64,000 nucleotides of DNA from the NCBI RefSeq assembly GCF_011751075.1, contig NZ_JAALLN010000020.1, forward strand, positions 1 to 64,000, read 5' to 3'. Position numbers and translations under genes: made by a program. This stretch comes from Flavobacterium poyangense (GTDB taxonomy: Bacteria; Bacteroidota; Bacteroidia; Flavobacteriales; Flavobacteriaceae). The notes beneath the pieces are model-generated. The model did not search any database, was not told the origin of the DNA, and worked only from the letters and a program-made list of their open reading frames with translations. Shown here piece by piece: positions 17,459-26,239 of this stretch; the stretch's first letter is position 1, and every line of letters begins with the position of its first letter.

Positions 17459-18844
17459 ATGAAAATTTCAATATACGTAATCGCTTTTCTGGGGTTTTTC
17501 AACTCGTGTTCATCCTCTCCTCCCGAAGGCACATCAGGAGGAACTCCATTACCAACAAATCCGACAGTACCGACCAAACCTCTAACAGATGCAGAAGCAA
17601 TGGATCAGGTACAGAAAGACGCTATTAAATATTTTTGGGATTATGCTGATCCTACTTCAAAATTGGCCAGAGAAAGATACCTTACCGAAGATCCCGGTTT
17701 TGAATCGAATATTATAACTACCGGAGGTTCAGGATTTGGCTTAATGACCATTGTTGTAGGTATAGAAAGAGGTTTTTTGCCAAGAACCGAAGCGGTTTCC
17801 AGACTTACAACAGCCTTAAATTTTCTTGAAAAAGCAGAACGTTTTCACGGCGCATGGCCACATTGGATGGATAATAAATCAGGGAAAGTAATTCCGTTTG
17901 GAACAAAAGATAATGGTGGCGATTTAGTTGAAACTTCTTTTGTTTGTCAGGCATTGATTACCATCAGAGAGTATTTTAAAAACGGAACAGCCACCGAAAA
18001 AGAATTAGCTGCAAAAGCAGATGAACTTTGGAAAGGAGTAGAGTGGGATTGGTACACAAAAGGTGAGAACGCTTTGTACTGGCATTGGTCTCCTAATTAT
18101 GGATGGGAAATGAATTTTAAACTTGAAGGATACAACGAATGTTTAATTACGTATGTAATGGCAGCAGCATCGCCAACACATCCAATTTCTGCGGAAGCCT
18201 ATCACCAGGCCTGGGCGAGAAACGGAGCTATTGTAAGTAGTAGTTCGCAATACGGATTACCGGTTGTTTTGAGTTATAATGGTGCTCCGGGTACTGTTGG
18301 GCCAATGTTTTGGTCACACTATTCTTATTTGGGTTTAGACCCGAATAATTTGAGTGATAAATATGCCGATTATTGGCAATTGACTCAGAATCATGCTAAA
18401 ATTATGGTTCAATATAGTATTGCTAACCCGAAAAAATGGAAAGACTACTCTGATAAATGTTGGGGACTTACCGCAAGTTATACCCGCAATACAGATGGTA
18501 CCACTGGTTACACTGCACATCAGCCTAATAATGATACTGGCGTAATTTCTCCTACGGCTGCATTGTCTTCTTTTCCTTTTACACCGGCAGAATCAATGAA
18601 ATTTTTGCATTATCTGTATGATGAAAACAAAGCAAAATATGTTGGTATTGCAGGGCCTTATGATGCTTTTTCGCCACAGTATAATTGGGTAACGCCTCGT
18701 TATCTGGCCATAGATCAGGGAACGATTGCACCAATGATCGAAAATTACAGAAGTGGTTTATTATGGAAATTATTTATGAATGCCGCAGATACGAAACAAG
18801 GTTTGATCAAACTTGGATTTAAATCAGGTAAATACGGAATCTAA
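17459..18844 (+). CDS. GH144-type glucanase lipoprotein (PF10091, 'glucoamylase' family)
   Basis: A 461-residue lipoprotein (lipobox FFNSCSSS, Cys17) followed by a Pro/Thr-rich linker (GGTPLPTNPTVPTKP). The catalytic part has the family landmarks AIKYFWDYADPTSKLARERY, TTGGSGFGLM, GAWPHWMDN, GGDLVETSFVCQALI, LYWHWSPNYGWEMN, GYNECLITYVMAA and GPMFWSHYSYLGLDP. They define the putative glucoamylase family PF10091, which CAZy places in GH144. The characterised Chitinophaga member is an endo-beta-1,2-glucanase, so release of sophoro-oligosaccharides is the best-supported activity. The lipid anchor and the susCD neighbours suggest surface display or periplasmic action. A GH3 enzyme downstream could finish the job. 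Alternative: another beta-glucan specificity within the family. Confidence 0.82.
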   Translation: MKISIYVIAFLGFFNSCSSSPPEGTSGGTPLPTNPTVPTKPLTDAEAMDQVQKDAIKYFWDYADPTSKLARERYLTEDPGFESNIITTGGSGFGLMTIVVGIERGFLPRTEAVSRLTTALNFLEKAERFHGAWPHWMDNKSGKVIPFGTKDNGGDLVETSFVCQALITIREYFKNGTATEKELAAKADELWKGVEWDWYTKGENALYWHWSPNYGWEMNFKLEGYNECLITYVMAAASPTHPISAEAYHQAWARNGAIVSSSSQYGLPVVLSYNGAPGTVGPMFWSHYSYLGLDPNNLSDKYADYWQLTQNHAKIMVQYSIANPKKWKDYSDKCWGLTASYTRNTDGTTGYTAHQPNNDTGVISPTAALSSFPFTPAESMKFLHYLYDENKAKYVGIAGPYDAFSPQYNWVTPRYLAIDQGTIAPMIENYRSGLLWKLFMNAADTKQGLIKLGFKSGKYGI

Positions 18845-18849
18845 CCGGC

Positions 18850-19563
18850 ATGAAATGTAAAATAACACTATTGATGTTGCTTTTTACAGTATTTGGTTTT
18901 GCGCAAAAAGACGTAACCGGAAAGCTAAAAACAGTTGTTGTGACTCAGTATGAATTAGGTTATGTGTTGCACAAGCCGGCTAATACAAAAGAGAATAAGC
19001 CATTAATAGTTTTTATTTCAGGAGATGGGGAAAAAGGAACTGAGATTGAAAAGGTCAAAATTCATGGGCCTTTAAAGTATCTGAAAACACAGGAATTAGA
19101 CGCTTATGTTCTTGCTCCACAATGCAAAGAGAATGAAAATTGGGACATAGAATCTATTTACCAATTGATCATGAAAGTCAGGAAAGAGAACGCTATAGAT
19201 TCGAACCGGATTTATGTTACGGGTTTAAGTTCAGGAGGTTGGGCTGCATGGAATTTAGCGCTTTCACATCCGAATTTGTTTGCGGCAATTGTGCCTATTT
19301 CAGGTTTCGTCGATTTGATTCCGTTAGAAGAGATATGCAAAATAGCATCTGTTCCAACCCAAATTTACCATGGTTTATTAGATGATGTTGTAAATGTTGA
19401 TTATGCAGTGACGGTTTACAAAGAACTAAAAAAATGCGAGGCCAAAGATGTTCGATTAATCATTTTTGACGATGCAGGACATGACAGTTGGACAAGAGTT
19501 TATGACAATCCCGAAATTTATGAGTGGATGTTTAAACAGATAAAAACGAATACAAACAAATAA
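18850..19563 (+). CDS. Exported alpha/beta hydrolase (carbohydrate esterase-like)
   Basis: A 237-residue protein with a signal peptide (ending VFGFAQKD). It has an alpha/beta hydrolase fold with nucleophile elbow GLSSGGWAAW (Ser near 125), catalytic Asp in YHGLLDDVVN and His in DDAGHDSW near 215. It belongs to the phospholipase/carboxylesterase (dienelactone hydrolase-like) group often found as accessory esterases in polysaccharide loci. It lies 5 bases after the GH144 gene and 10 before the GH3 gene, so it is part of the same unit. A plausible job is removal of ester decorations (acetyl or succinyl) from the glucan before cleavage; that is inference. Confidence 0.83.
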   Translation: MKCKITLLMLLFTVFGFAQKDVTGKLKTVVVTQYELGYVLHKPANTKENKPLIVFISGDGEKGTEIEKVKIHGPLKYLKTQELDAYVLAPQCKENENWDIESIYQLIMKVRKENAIDSNRIYVTGLSSGGWAAWNLALSHPNLFAAIVPISGFVDLIPLEEICKIASVPTQIYHGLLDDVVNVDYAVTVYKELKKCEAKDVRLIIFDDAGHDSWTRVYDNPEIYEWMFKQIKTNTNK

Positions 19564-19573
19564 AAAGAATAGA

Positions 19574-21874
19574 ATGAAAAACAAATTAGTCTTACTTTTT
19601 TTAGGATGTGCTTTTTTGGGTTACGCTCAGAAAAAGAACACTAAAAATACAGTAAAAATTAAACCGAAGTCTGAATTTGTGGCAGAGTTAATTTCTAAAA
19701 TGACGCTGGACGAAAAATTAGGTCAGTTAAATTTACCGACATCCGGCGATATCACAACAGGGCAGGCAAATAGCTCAAATGTTGCAAAAAATATTGCTGA
19801 GGGTAAAGTGGGTGGTTTGTTCAATATAAAATCAGTTCAAAAAATTAGAGAAGTACAGAAGATTGCTGTTGAAAAAAGCCGTTTAAAAATTCCATTGATA
19901 TTTGGTATGGATGTTATTCACGGTTACGAAACAACATTCCCTATTCCGTTAGGATTATCGTGTACCTGGGATATGGGTTTAATTGAAAGAAGTGCCCGTA
20001 TTGCAGCTCAAGAAGCAAGTGCCGATGGAATCAACTGGACCTTTTCGCCAATGGTTGATATTTCCCGTGACCCGCGTTGGGGAAGAGTTTCTGAAGGTTC
20101 CGGTGAAGATCCGTACTTAGGAAGTCAGATTGCAAAAGCAATGGTAAACGGATATCAACAAAAGGATTTGTCAAAAAACAATAGCATTTTGGCGTGTGTG
20201 AAACACTTTGCCTTATACGGCGCACCCGAAGCCGGACGTGATTACAATACGGTTGATATGAGCCATATCAGAATGTTTAATGATTATTTCCCTCCATACA
20301 AAGCGGCTGTCGATGCAGGAGTAGGCTCTGTAATGGCCTCTTTTAATGAAATTGATGGTATTCCCGCAACAGGAAATAAGTGGTTGATGACCGATGTTTT
20401 AAGAAAACAATGGGGTTTTAAAGGATTTGTAGTGACAGATTTTACCGGTATTCCTGAAATGATTGAGCACGGAATGGGAAATTTGCAAGATGTATCTGCG
20501 ATGTCTTTGAATGCCGGTGTTGAAATGGATATGGTTGGAGAAGGTTTTTTAGGCACTCTTAAAAAGTCTTTAGAGGAAAAAAGGGTAACAATCGAACAAA
20601 TTGATAATGCTGTTAAGCTTATTTTAGAAGCAAAATATGACTTAGGATTGTTTGAAGACCCTTATAAATATTGCGATGTTAACAGAGCCAAAACAGAAAT
20701 TTTTACGGCTAACAACAGAAAAGAAGCACGTGAGATTTCAGCGCAGTCTTTGGTTTTGTTAAAAAACCAGAATCAGGTATTACCACTTAAAAAATCAGGA
20801 ACAATTGCTCTTATCGGACCTTTGGCAGATGCGAAAGAAAACATGCCGGGAACCTGGAGTGTCGCTACAAGAATGGAAAACGCGGTATCTTTAGTAAGAG
20901 GTATTAAAGAAGTTGCCGGATCTTCAGTTAAAGTATTATATGCTAAAGGAAGTAACTTAGATTATGATGCAGATTTTGAAACTAAGGCGACGATGTTTGG
21001 TAAAACATTACATCGTGATGGTCGCTCTAAAGAAGAATTATTGGCAGAAGCATTAAAAGTAGCCAGTCAATCGGATGTAATTGTAGCCGCTCTTGGTGAA
21101 TCTGCAGAGATGAGCGGAGAATCCAGCAGTCGTACTAATTTGGAGATTCCACAAGCTCAGAAAGATTTATTGCAAGCCTTGCTTAAAACCGGAAAACCGG
21201 TTGTTTTGGTTTTGTTTGATGGTCGTCCGTTAGTATTAAATGAAGAAAATGCAACTGTTCCGGCTATTTTGAATGTTTGGTTTGCAGGAAGCGAGGCTGG
21301 ATACGCAATTGCTGATGTTTTATTCGGAGAGGTTAATCCTTCAGGAAAGCTTACTACTACTTTCCCAAGAAGCGTAGGACAAGTGCCTATTTATTATGCG
21401 CACAAAAATACAGGAAGACCACTTGTAAACACCGAAGGGAAATTCGAAAAATTCAGATCGAATTATATTGATGAAAGAAACGAACCTTTATTCCCATTCG
21501 GTTTTGGGTTGAGTTATACCACTTTTGAATATTCAAATTTGAAAATTTCATCAGATAAAATGAATTTCAATGGAAAAGTTGAGGTAACCGTTGACGTTAC
21601 CAACACAGGAAATTTTGATGGAAAAGAAACCGTACAATTATACATCAGAGATTTAGTCGGATCGGTAACAAGACCGGTTAGAGAATTAAAAGGATTCCAA
21701 AAAATAACGCTTAAAAAAGGAGAAAAACAAACGGTGACTTTTGAAATCACGGTTGAAGATTTAAAATTTTATAATTCTGACTTACAATTTGTAGCAGAAC
21801 CCGGGCAGTTTGATGTTTTCGTAGGAACAAATTCAAATGCCGATAAGAAAGTTAGTTTTGAGTTAACTAAATAG
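19574..21874 (+). CDS. bglX: GH3 beta-glucosidase, BglX type
   Basis: A 766-residue exported enzyme (signal peptide ending LGYAQKK) that releases glucose from the non-reducing end of beta-linked gluco-oligosaccharides. The N-terminal TIM barrel shows GMDVIHGYETTFPIPLG, FSPMVDISRDPRWGR, GEDPYLG, CVKHFALYGAPEAGRDYN and the nucleophile Asp289 in VVTDFTG. The second domain (about 390-640) carries ALGESAEMSGESSSRT with the likely acid/base Glu. A fibronectin III-like C-terminal domain spans about 670-760. Architecture and length equal periplasmic BglX. As last gene of the locus it is followed by a strong terminator. With a GH144 partner, sophorose and longer beta-1,2-linked products are likely substrates; BglX enzymes are otherwise broad. 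Confidence 0.95.
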   Translation: MKNKLVLLFLGCAFLGYAQKKNTKNTVKIKPKSEFVAELISKMTLDEKLGQLNLPTSGDITTGQANSSNVAKNIAEGKVGGLFNIKSVQKIREVQKIAVEKSRLKIPLIFGMDVIHGYETTFPIPLGLSCTWDMGLIERSARIAAQEASADGINWTFSPMVDISRDPRWGRVSEGSGEDPYLGSQIAKAMVNGYQQKDLSKNNSILACVKHFALYGAPEAGRDYNTVDMSHIRMFNDYFPPYKAAVDAGVGSVMASFNEIDGIPATGNKWLMTDVLRKQWGFKGFVVTDFTGIPEMIEHGMGNLQDVSAMSLNAGVEMDMVGEGFLGTLKKSLEEKRVTIEQIDNAVKLILEAKYDLGLFEDPYKYCDVNRAKTEIFTANNRKEAREISAQSLVLLKNQNQVLPLKKSGTIALIGPLADAKENMPGTWSVATRMENAVSLVRGIKEVAGSSVKVLYAKGSNLDYDADFETKATMFGKTLHRDGRSKEELLAEALKVASQSDVIVAALGESAEMSGESSSRTNLEIPQAQKDLLQALLKTGKPVVLVLFDGRPLVLNEENATVPAILNVWFAGSEAGYAIADVLFGEVNPSGKLTTTFPRSVGQVPIYYAHKNTGRPLVNTEGKFEKFRSNYIDERNEPLFPFGFGLSYTTFEYSNLKISSDKMNFNGKVEVTVDVTNTGNFDGKETVQLYIRDLVGSVTRPVRELKGFQKITLKKGEKQTVTFEITVEDLKFYNSDLQFVAEPGQFDVFVGTNSNADKKVSFELTK

Positions 21875-21894
21875 TTGGTTTGTTTCTATTGGTT

Positions 21895-21928
21895 GGCCCT
21901 TCGCCTCGCTAGCGAAGGGCCTTTTTTT
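21895..21928 (+). terminator. Strong intrinsic terminator after the glucan locus
   Basis: A perfect 10-bp stem, GGCCCTTCGC at 21895-21904 with GCGAAGGGCC at 21912-21921, surrounds a 7-base loop and is followed by seven T (21922-21928). It ends the transcription unit after the GH3 gene. Confidence 0.93.
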
Positions 21929-21943
21929 AATTCAAAATGCAAT

Positions 21944-22030
21944 TTTCAGATTTTAGATTTCAGATTTCAGATTTCAGATTTCAGATTTTAGATTTTAGAT
22001 TTTTGAATTTGGAATTTGGAATTTAGATTT
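21944..22030. repeat. Heptamer array (CAGATTT/TAGATTT/GGAATTT units)
   Basis: Tandem 7-base units run through this stretch: four to five CAGATTT, then TAGATTT, then GGAATTT. The phase is kept exactly at 7 while the unit text drifts. It lies between the GH3 terminator and the GH43 gene. Similar period-7 arrays occur at 24301, 37741, 39363/39476 and 55231. Confidence 0.8.
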
Positions 22031-22032
22031 TA

Positions 22033-22260
22033 CCCTTCGGCTTCGTCCAGGATGACATTTGGAATTTGGAATTTTTGATTTGGAATTTCTTAAACCTATT
22101 GGGTTATTTTTTTTCTCACAGATTAAAAAGATTTCAAGGATTTAATCATTTTAATCAGTGAAATCTGTGGCAAAAAAAAAGCCGTTATCGAAACAGATTT
22201 AGTTTTTTTTGGAATTTGCCCTTCGGCTCCGCTCAGGATGACATTTGGAATTTGGAATTT
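22033..22260. repeat. Pair of about 42-bp direct repeats with a degenerate palindrome between
   Basis: The unit CCCTTCGGCT..CGTCCAGGATGACA followed by three heptamers (TTTGGAA) occurs at 22033-22074. It recurs as CCCTTCGGCTCCGCTCAGGATGACA plus the same heptamers at 22219-22260. Between them, 22117-22172 holds CACAGATT...AATCTGTG, a degenerate relative of the perfect palindrome at 5521-5588. No gene is seen in the whole 21929-22319 interval. Confidence 0.75.
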
Positions 22261-22319
22261 CCCTATTGGAATTTCTCCCCAGAGTTTTATGTAAAAAAAC
22301 AGAAGTAAAAAGATAAAAA

Positions 22320-24224
22320 ATGAAAAAGCTTTATTTAATGCCCCTTTTAATGCTTCTCATTGGAGTCAATGTGAATATTCGGGCGCAAAAAACAGTATGG
22401 TTTGATCCAAATGTAAAAGCATCAACCTATTGTAATCCGATCAATATTGGATACAATTACACCACTAAGAATCATAATGGTATTCCCGAATCCCGTCGTT
22501 CGAGCGCCGATCCTGTGATTATTACTTATAAAGGGGAGTATTATTTATTTGCCACCAATCAAGCCGGTTTTTTTTGGAGCAAAGACATGTCGGATTGGAA
22601 ATTTGTTTATGGCAGTTTTCAGAGAAATCCGGGGGACGATGATCAATGTGCTCCCGCTGCCTGGGTGGTAAATGATACGCTATTTTATGTAGGTTCAACC
22701 TGGAAAAAAGACCATCCTGTTTGGAAAACCGCTGACCCAAAATCAGGAAGATGGACCAGACATGTCAATACTGCAATGCTGCCAACCTGGGATCCTGCTA
22801 TTTTTCAGGACGATGATAAAAAAGTGTATATGTACTATGGTTCAAGCGGAAAATTACCACTTGTTGGTGTAGAAGTAGATTATGCTACCTGGCTTCCAAA
22901 AGGGAATCAGGCCGACTACGCCAAATTGTACGCTGCAACAGAAGTCGAAGATATTCAGCAACCATATGGACAAGCAAAAGCAGTTGTCGGGTTAGATCCT
23001 GCTGCACACGGTTGGGAGCGTTTTGGGCCAAATAATGATATGGAACCCGCTCCATGGGGCAATTTTATTGAAGGAGCCTGGATGACCAAACATAACGGAA
23101 AATATTACATGCAATACGGAGCACCCGCTACTGAGTTTAAAGGATATGCAAATGGAGTTCACGTAGGAGATAATCCTTTAGGGCCATTTGTCTATCAAAA
23201 ACACAATCCGATGTCTTACAAACCCGGAGGTTTTGTAATCGGAGCAGGGCACGGAAATACTTTTGCCGACAATTATGGGAATTACTGGAACACGGGTACC
23301 TGTAAAATATCTATAAAAGACCGTTTTGAGCGTCGTATCGATATGTTTCCGGCCGGATTTGATAAAGATGAGGTAATGTATTCTATTACGTCATATGGTG
23401 ATTTTCCGATTATGTTGCCCACCGAACAGCGAGACCAAACCAAAGGAGCATTCTCAGGCTGGATGTTGCTTTCGTATAAAAAACCGGTGACAGTATCTTC
23501 TTCCGAAGCTTGTAATGAAGTAGAAACACATCGAGTAGACAATGGAAGTAAAAAAGTATATGAAAAAATCTGTTACGATGCTTCCAACCTAACCGACGAG
23601 AATATTCAGACCTACTGGTCTGCAACGTCAGATAATCCGGGGGAGTGGTTGCAACTTGATTTAGAAAGAAAGATGGAAATTAAGGCTCTTCAAATTAATT
23701 ATGCAGATCATAAGGCAACGCAGTACAATAAAGCGATGGATATTTATTATCAGTATCAAATATATATGTCCGATGATGCCCAAAACTGGACTTTAGTGGT
23801 AGATAAATCAAAGAATGATAAAGACGTTCCTCATGATTATGTTGAGCTGACAAAACCAATTAAAGCCAGATATGTAAAAATGGTCAATATTCACAATGCA
23901 TCGGGACTGTTTGCTGTTTCAGATTTTAGAGTTTTTGGAAATGGATTGGCAGAAAAGCCAAAAGCAGTTTCTGATTTTAAAGTAAAAAGAAATAGAGTTG
24001 ATTCCCGTAATGCGATGATTTCATGGGCAAAGAGGGCAGATGCTGTGGGCTACACTATTTATTACGGAACTGCTCCCGATAAATTGTATAATTCTATAAT
24101 GGTTTATGGCGATAGTATGTATGATTTTAGAGGTTTAGATAAAGGGACTAAATATTATTTTGCAATTGAAGCTTTTAACGAAAATGGTATTGGACCTAAA
24201 AATAAAATTATGGAGGTAAAATAA
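22320..24224 (+). CDS. GH43-type glycoside hydrolase with F5/8-type C and fibronectin III domains
   Basis: A 634-residue exported protein (signal peptide ending NIRAQKT). The five-bladed GH43 propeller (about 40-390) keeps the expected acid triad: Asp64 in SSADPVI (base), Asp158 in TWDPAIF (pKa modulator) and Glu251 in NFIEGAWM (acid). It is followed by a discoidin/F5/8-type C carbohydrate-binding domain (about 395-545; ENIQTYWSATSDNPGEWLQLDL) and a fibronectin III-like domain (about 550-634; NAMISWAKRADAVGYTIYYG). GH43 enzymes usually act on arabinose, xylose or galactose linkages; the exact substrate is not readable. The gene lies beyond the terminator of the glucan locus and after a 445-bp repeat region, so it is probably a separate unit. 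Confidence 0.88.
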   Translation: MKKLYLMPLLMLLIGVNVNIRAQKTVWFDPNVKASTYCNPINIGYNYTTKNHNGIPESRRSSADPVIITYKGEYYLFATNQAGFFWSKDMSDWKFVYGSFQRNPGDDDQCAPAAWVVNDTLFYVGSTWKKDHPVWKTADPKSGRWTRHVNTAMLPTWDPAIFQDDDKKVYMYYGSSGKLPLVGVEVDYATWLPKGNQADYAKLYAATEVEDIQQPYGQAKAVVGLDPAAHGWERFGPNNDMEPAPWGNFIEGAWMTKHNGKYYMQYGAPATEFKGYANGVHVGDNPLGPFVYQKHNPMSYKPGGFVIGAGHGNTFADNYGNYWNTGTCKISIKDRFERRIDMFPAGFDKDEVMYSITSYGDFPIMLPTEQRDQTKGAFSGWMLLSYKKPVTVSSSEACNEVETHRVDNGSKKVYEKICYDASNLTDENIQTYWSATSDNPGEWLQLDLERKMEIKALQINYADHKATQYNKAMDIYYQYQIYMSDDAQNWTLVVDKSKNDKDVPHDYVELTKPIKARYVKMVNIHNASGLFAVSDFRVFGNGLAEKPKAVSDFKVKRNRVDSRNAMISWAKRADAVGYTIYYGTAPDKLYNSIMVYGDSMYDFRGLDKGTKYYFAIEAFNENGIGPKNKIMEVK

Positions 24225-24300
24225 ATTTATAACAGTACAATTTCTATTTTGCGTTTTGATAGCCTTAGTCTTTAGTTCATGGTTCAAAGTTAAAAATGAA

Positions 24301-24330
24301 AACTCACAACTCACAACTCACAACTCACAA
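24301..24330. repeat. Heptamer array AACTCAC x4
   Basis: Four consecutive copies of AACTCAC occupy 24301-24328, followed by degenerate related text to about 24356. It is the reverse complement of the GTGAGTT units at 55231-55279. Confidence 0.85.
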
Positions 24331-24469
24331 CGCATAACATATAACCCACAACCAATAATTCAAATTTTTAACAAAAGCTTTAAGAAAAAAGGTGCTGTGT
24401 TGTAAAGAATTTTGTTCCTTTGTAAGACTCGCAAAAAAGGAGTATCTAACCCAAAATGCTAAAAAAACC

Positions 24470-25858
24470 ATGAAAAAAACGATTCTTTTAACTGCTTTAG
24501 TTTTAAACGGATTGACATCTTTTGCACAGTCAAATGATGAAAAAAACATTAAATTATTTTATAAAAAGGCTTTAACCGAGTCAAAATGTTATACTTGGTT
24601 AGAATATTTGTCGAACGATATCGGAAGTCGTTTGTCAGGATCACCAACAGCTGCGGCAGCAGTTCAATACACAAAAGCACAATTAGAAAGATTGGGGCTT
24701 GATAAAGTATATCTTCAGGAAGTAATGGTACCACACTGGGTTCGTGGCGAAAAAGAAACGGCTTATATCTTGGACAATAAAACTAAAACAGTGGTTCCGA
24801 TTTGTGCTTTAGGCGGATCAGTAGCAACAGCAAAAACGGGTCTTACTGCTGAGGTAATTGAGGTACAGGGAATAAAGGAACTGGAAGCATTGGGAGATAA
24901 AGTAAAAGGAAAAATCGTGTTTTATAACCGACCAATGAATCCTGAAAACATAGAGACTTTTACTTCTTATGGAGCTTGTGTAGATCAAAGATATGCCGGG
25001 GCAAAAGAAGCGGCTAAATTAGGTGCAGTAGGAACGATTGTTCGTTCTATGAATTTGCGTTTAGACGATTTTCCGCATACAGGAGCTCAAAGTTATGGTG
25101 ATTTGCCAAAAGAGCAATACATTCCAACAGCGGCAATCAGTACAAACGGTGCAGAATTGTTAAGTGCCAGTTTAAAGAGAAATCCGGCCTTAAAGTTTTA
25201 TTTCAAACAATCCTGCGAAACATTGCCGGACGTTTTATCACATAACGTAATCGGTGAATTGACCGGAACTGAACATCCGGAAAATATTATGGTAGTTGGT
25301 GGTCATTTGGATTCTTGGGATTTGGCAGACGGATCGCACGATGACGGGGCAGGAGTAGTGCAAAGTATGGAAGTAGTTCGTATTCTTAAAAATCTAAACT
25401 ACAAACCTAAAAATACCATACGTGTAGTGTTGTTTATGAATGAAGAAAATGGTGGAAAAGGCGGAGCGAAGTATGAAGAAGTTTCAAAGAAAAACAATGA
25501 AAATCATATTTTTGCTTTAGAAAGTGATTCAGGTGGATTTAGTCCAAGAGGATTTTCAATAGAAGCAGATGATGCTAATTTGAAAAAAATACAAGGATAT
25601 AGAGATCTTTTCGAGCCTTATTTAGTTCATAGCTTCAAAATTGGACACGCAGGTTCAGATATCAATCACTTAACATCTAAAGCAATTGTAAAAGCAGGTT
25701 TAAAACCGGATTCGCAACGTTATTTTGATTATCACCATGCAGCAAACGATAAATTTGATGCGATCAACAAAAGAGAATTAGAACTTGGAGCGGCAACTAT
25801 GACTGCTTTGATGTATTTAATGGATCAAAACGGAATCGAAATCCCTAAAGTGAACTAA
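24470..25858 (+). CDS. M28 family metallopeptidase, carboxypeptidase Q-like
   Basis: A 462-residue exported zinc peptidase. I chose the ATG at 24470 because it gives a clean signal peptide (MKKTILLTALVLNG...SFAQ); an upstream in-frame start would add 26 residues ahead of it. The protein has a PA-like insert (about 120-240) and the M28 catalytic core. Ligands are visible: His in GGHLDSWD, Asp in SHDDGAGVV, the catalytic Glu pair in FMNEENGG, Asp in ESDSGGFS, and His in YHHAANDKFD. Related proteins cleave dipeptides or release amino acids from peptide ends in the periplasm. It is monocistronic, ending at a terminator, and converges with the small gene at 25930. Confidence 0.92.
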   Translation: MKKTILLTALVLNGLTSFAQSNDEKNIKLFYKKALTESKCYTWLEYLSNDIGSRLSGSPTAAAAVQYTKAQLERLGLDKVYLQEVMVPHWVRGEKETAYILDNKTKTVVPICALGGSVATAKTGLTAEVIEVQGIKELEALGDKVKGKIVFYNRPMNPENIETFTSYGACVDQRYAGAKEAAKLGAVGTIVRSMNLRLDDFPHTGAQSYGDLPKEQYIPTAAISTNGAELLSASLKRNPALKFYFKQSCETLPDVLSHNVIGELTGTEHPENIMVVGGHLDSWDLADGSHDDGAGVVQSMEVVRILKNLNYKPKNTIRVVLFMNEENGGKGGAKYEEVSKKNNENHIFALESDSGGFSPRGFSIEADDANLKKIQGYRDLFEPYLVHSFKIGHAGSDINHLTSKAIVKAGLKPDSQRYFDYHHAANDKFDAINKRELELGAATMTALMYLMDQNGIEIPKVN

Positions 25859-25879
25859 GATTTCAAAAAATAAAAACTA

Positions 25880-25912
25880 AAGCTGCAAGTTCATTCTTGC
25901 GGCTTTTTTTTT
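25880..25912 (+). terminator. Intrinsic terminator after the M28 peptidase gene
   Basis: Arms 25880-25889 and 25896-25905 (aagctgcaag / cttgcggctt) pair with one G-T wobble around a 6-base loop and are followed by a T run to 25912. It lies between convergent genes and could act in both directions. Confidence 0.88.
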
Positions 25913-25929
25913 GAAATTTAGGAATGGAA

Positions 25930-26235
25930 TTAAGCTCTAATAGCGATGCTGTAATACAAAAAGCTTATCGGAATATTTGACAACAAGATCAGAATTTTAA
26001 TCCCAATGTCTTTTCTTTGATCTGCCAGCTCAATAAATTTGTCAATCAAATGAAATAACATTATGGCATTTACTACCAGCGCAGCAAATATAAAGGGGCT
26101 GGCAAAAACCAGAAGATTGGAACTTTCATTCGAAAGTATATAAAGCACAAAAAACAACGTACTAATTATAAACGAACCAATGGTGAGATCAATGGATTCT
26201 GTTTCCTTAAAAGTTTTTTGGTTTGTAGTTCTCAT
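25930..26235 (-). CDS. Small membrane protein of unknown function
   Basis: A 101-residue protein starting at the ATG at 26235 (MRTTNQKTFKETES), 4 bases after the COQ4-like gene ends. A longer reading from 26460 overlaps that gene in another frame and has no support. Three hydrophobic segments are visible (about 19-36, 41-64 and 78-97), with ADQRKDIG between the last two. I do not recognise a family. Tight spacing suggests translation coupled to the COQ4-like gene, and perhaps a joint membrane role. Confidence 0.7.
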   Translation of the reverse strand: MRTTNQKTFKETESIDLTIGSFIISTLFFVLYILSNESSNLLVFASPFIFAALVVNAIMLFHLIDKFIELADQRKDIGIKILILLSNIPISFLYYSIAIRA

Positions 26236-26239
26236 AAGT

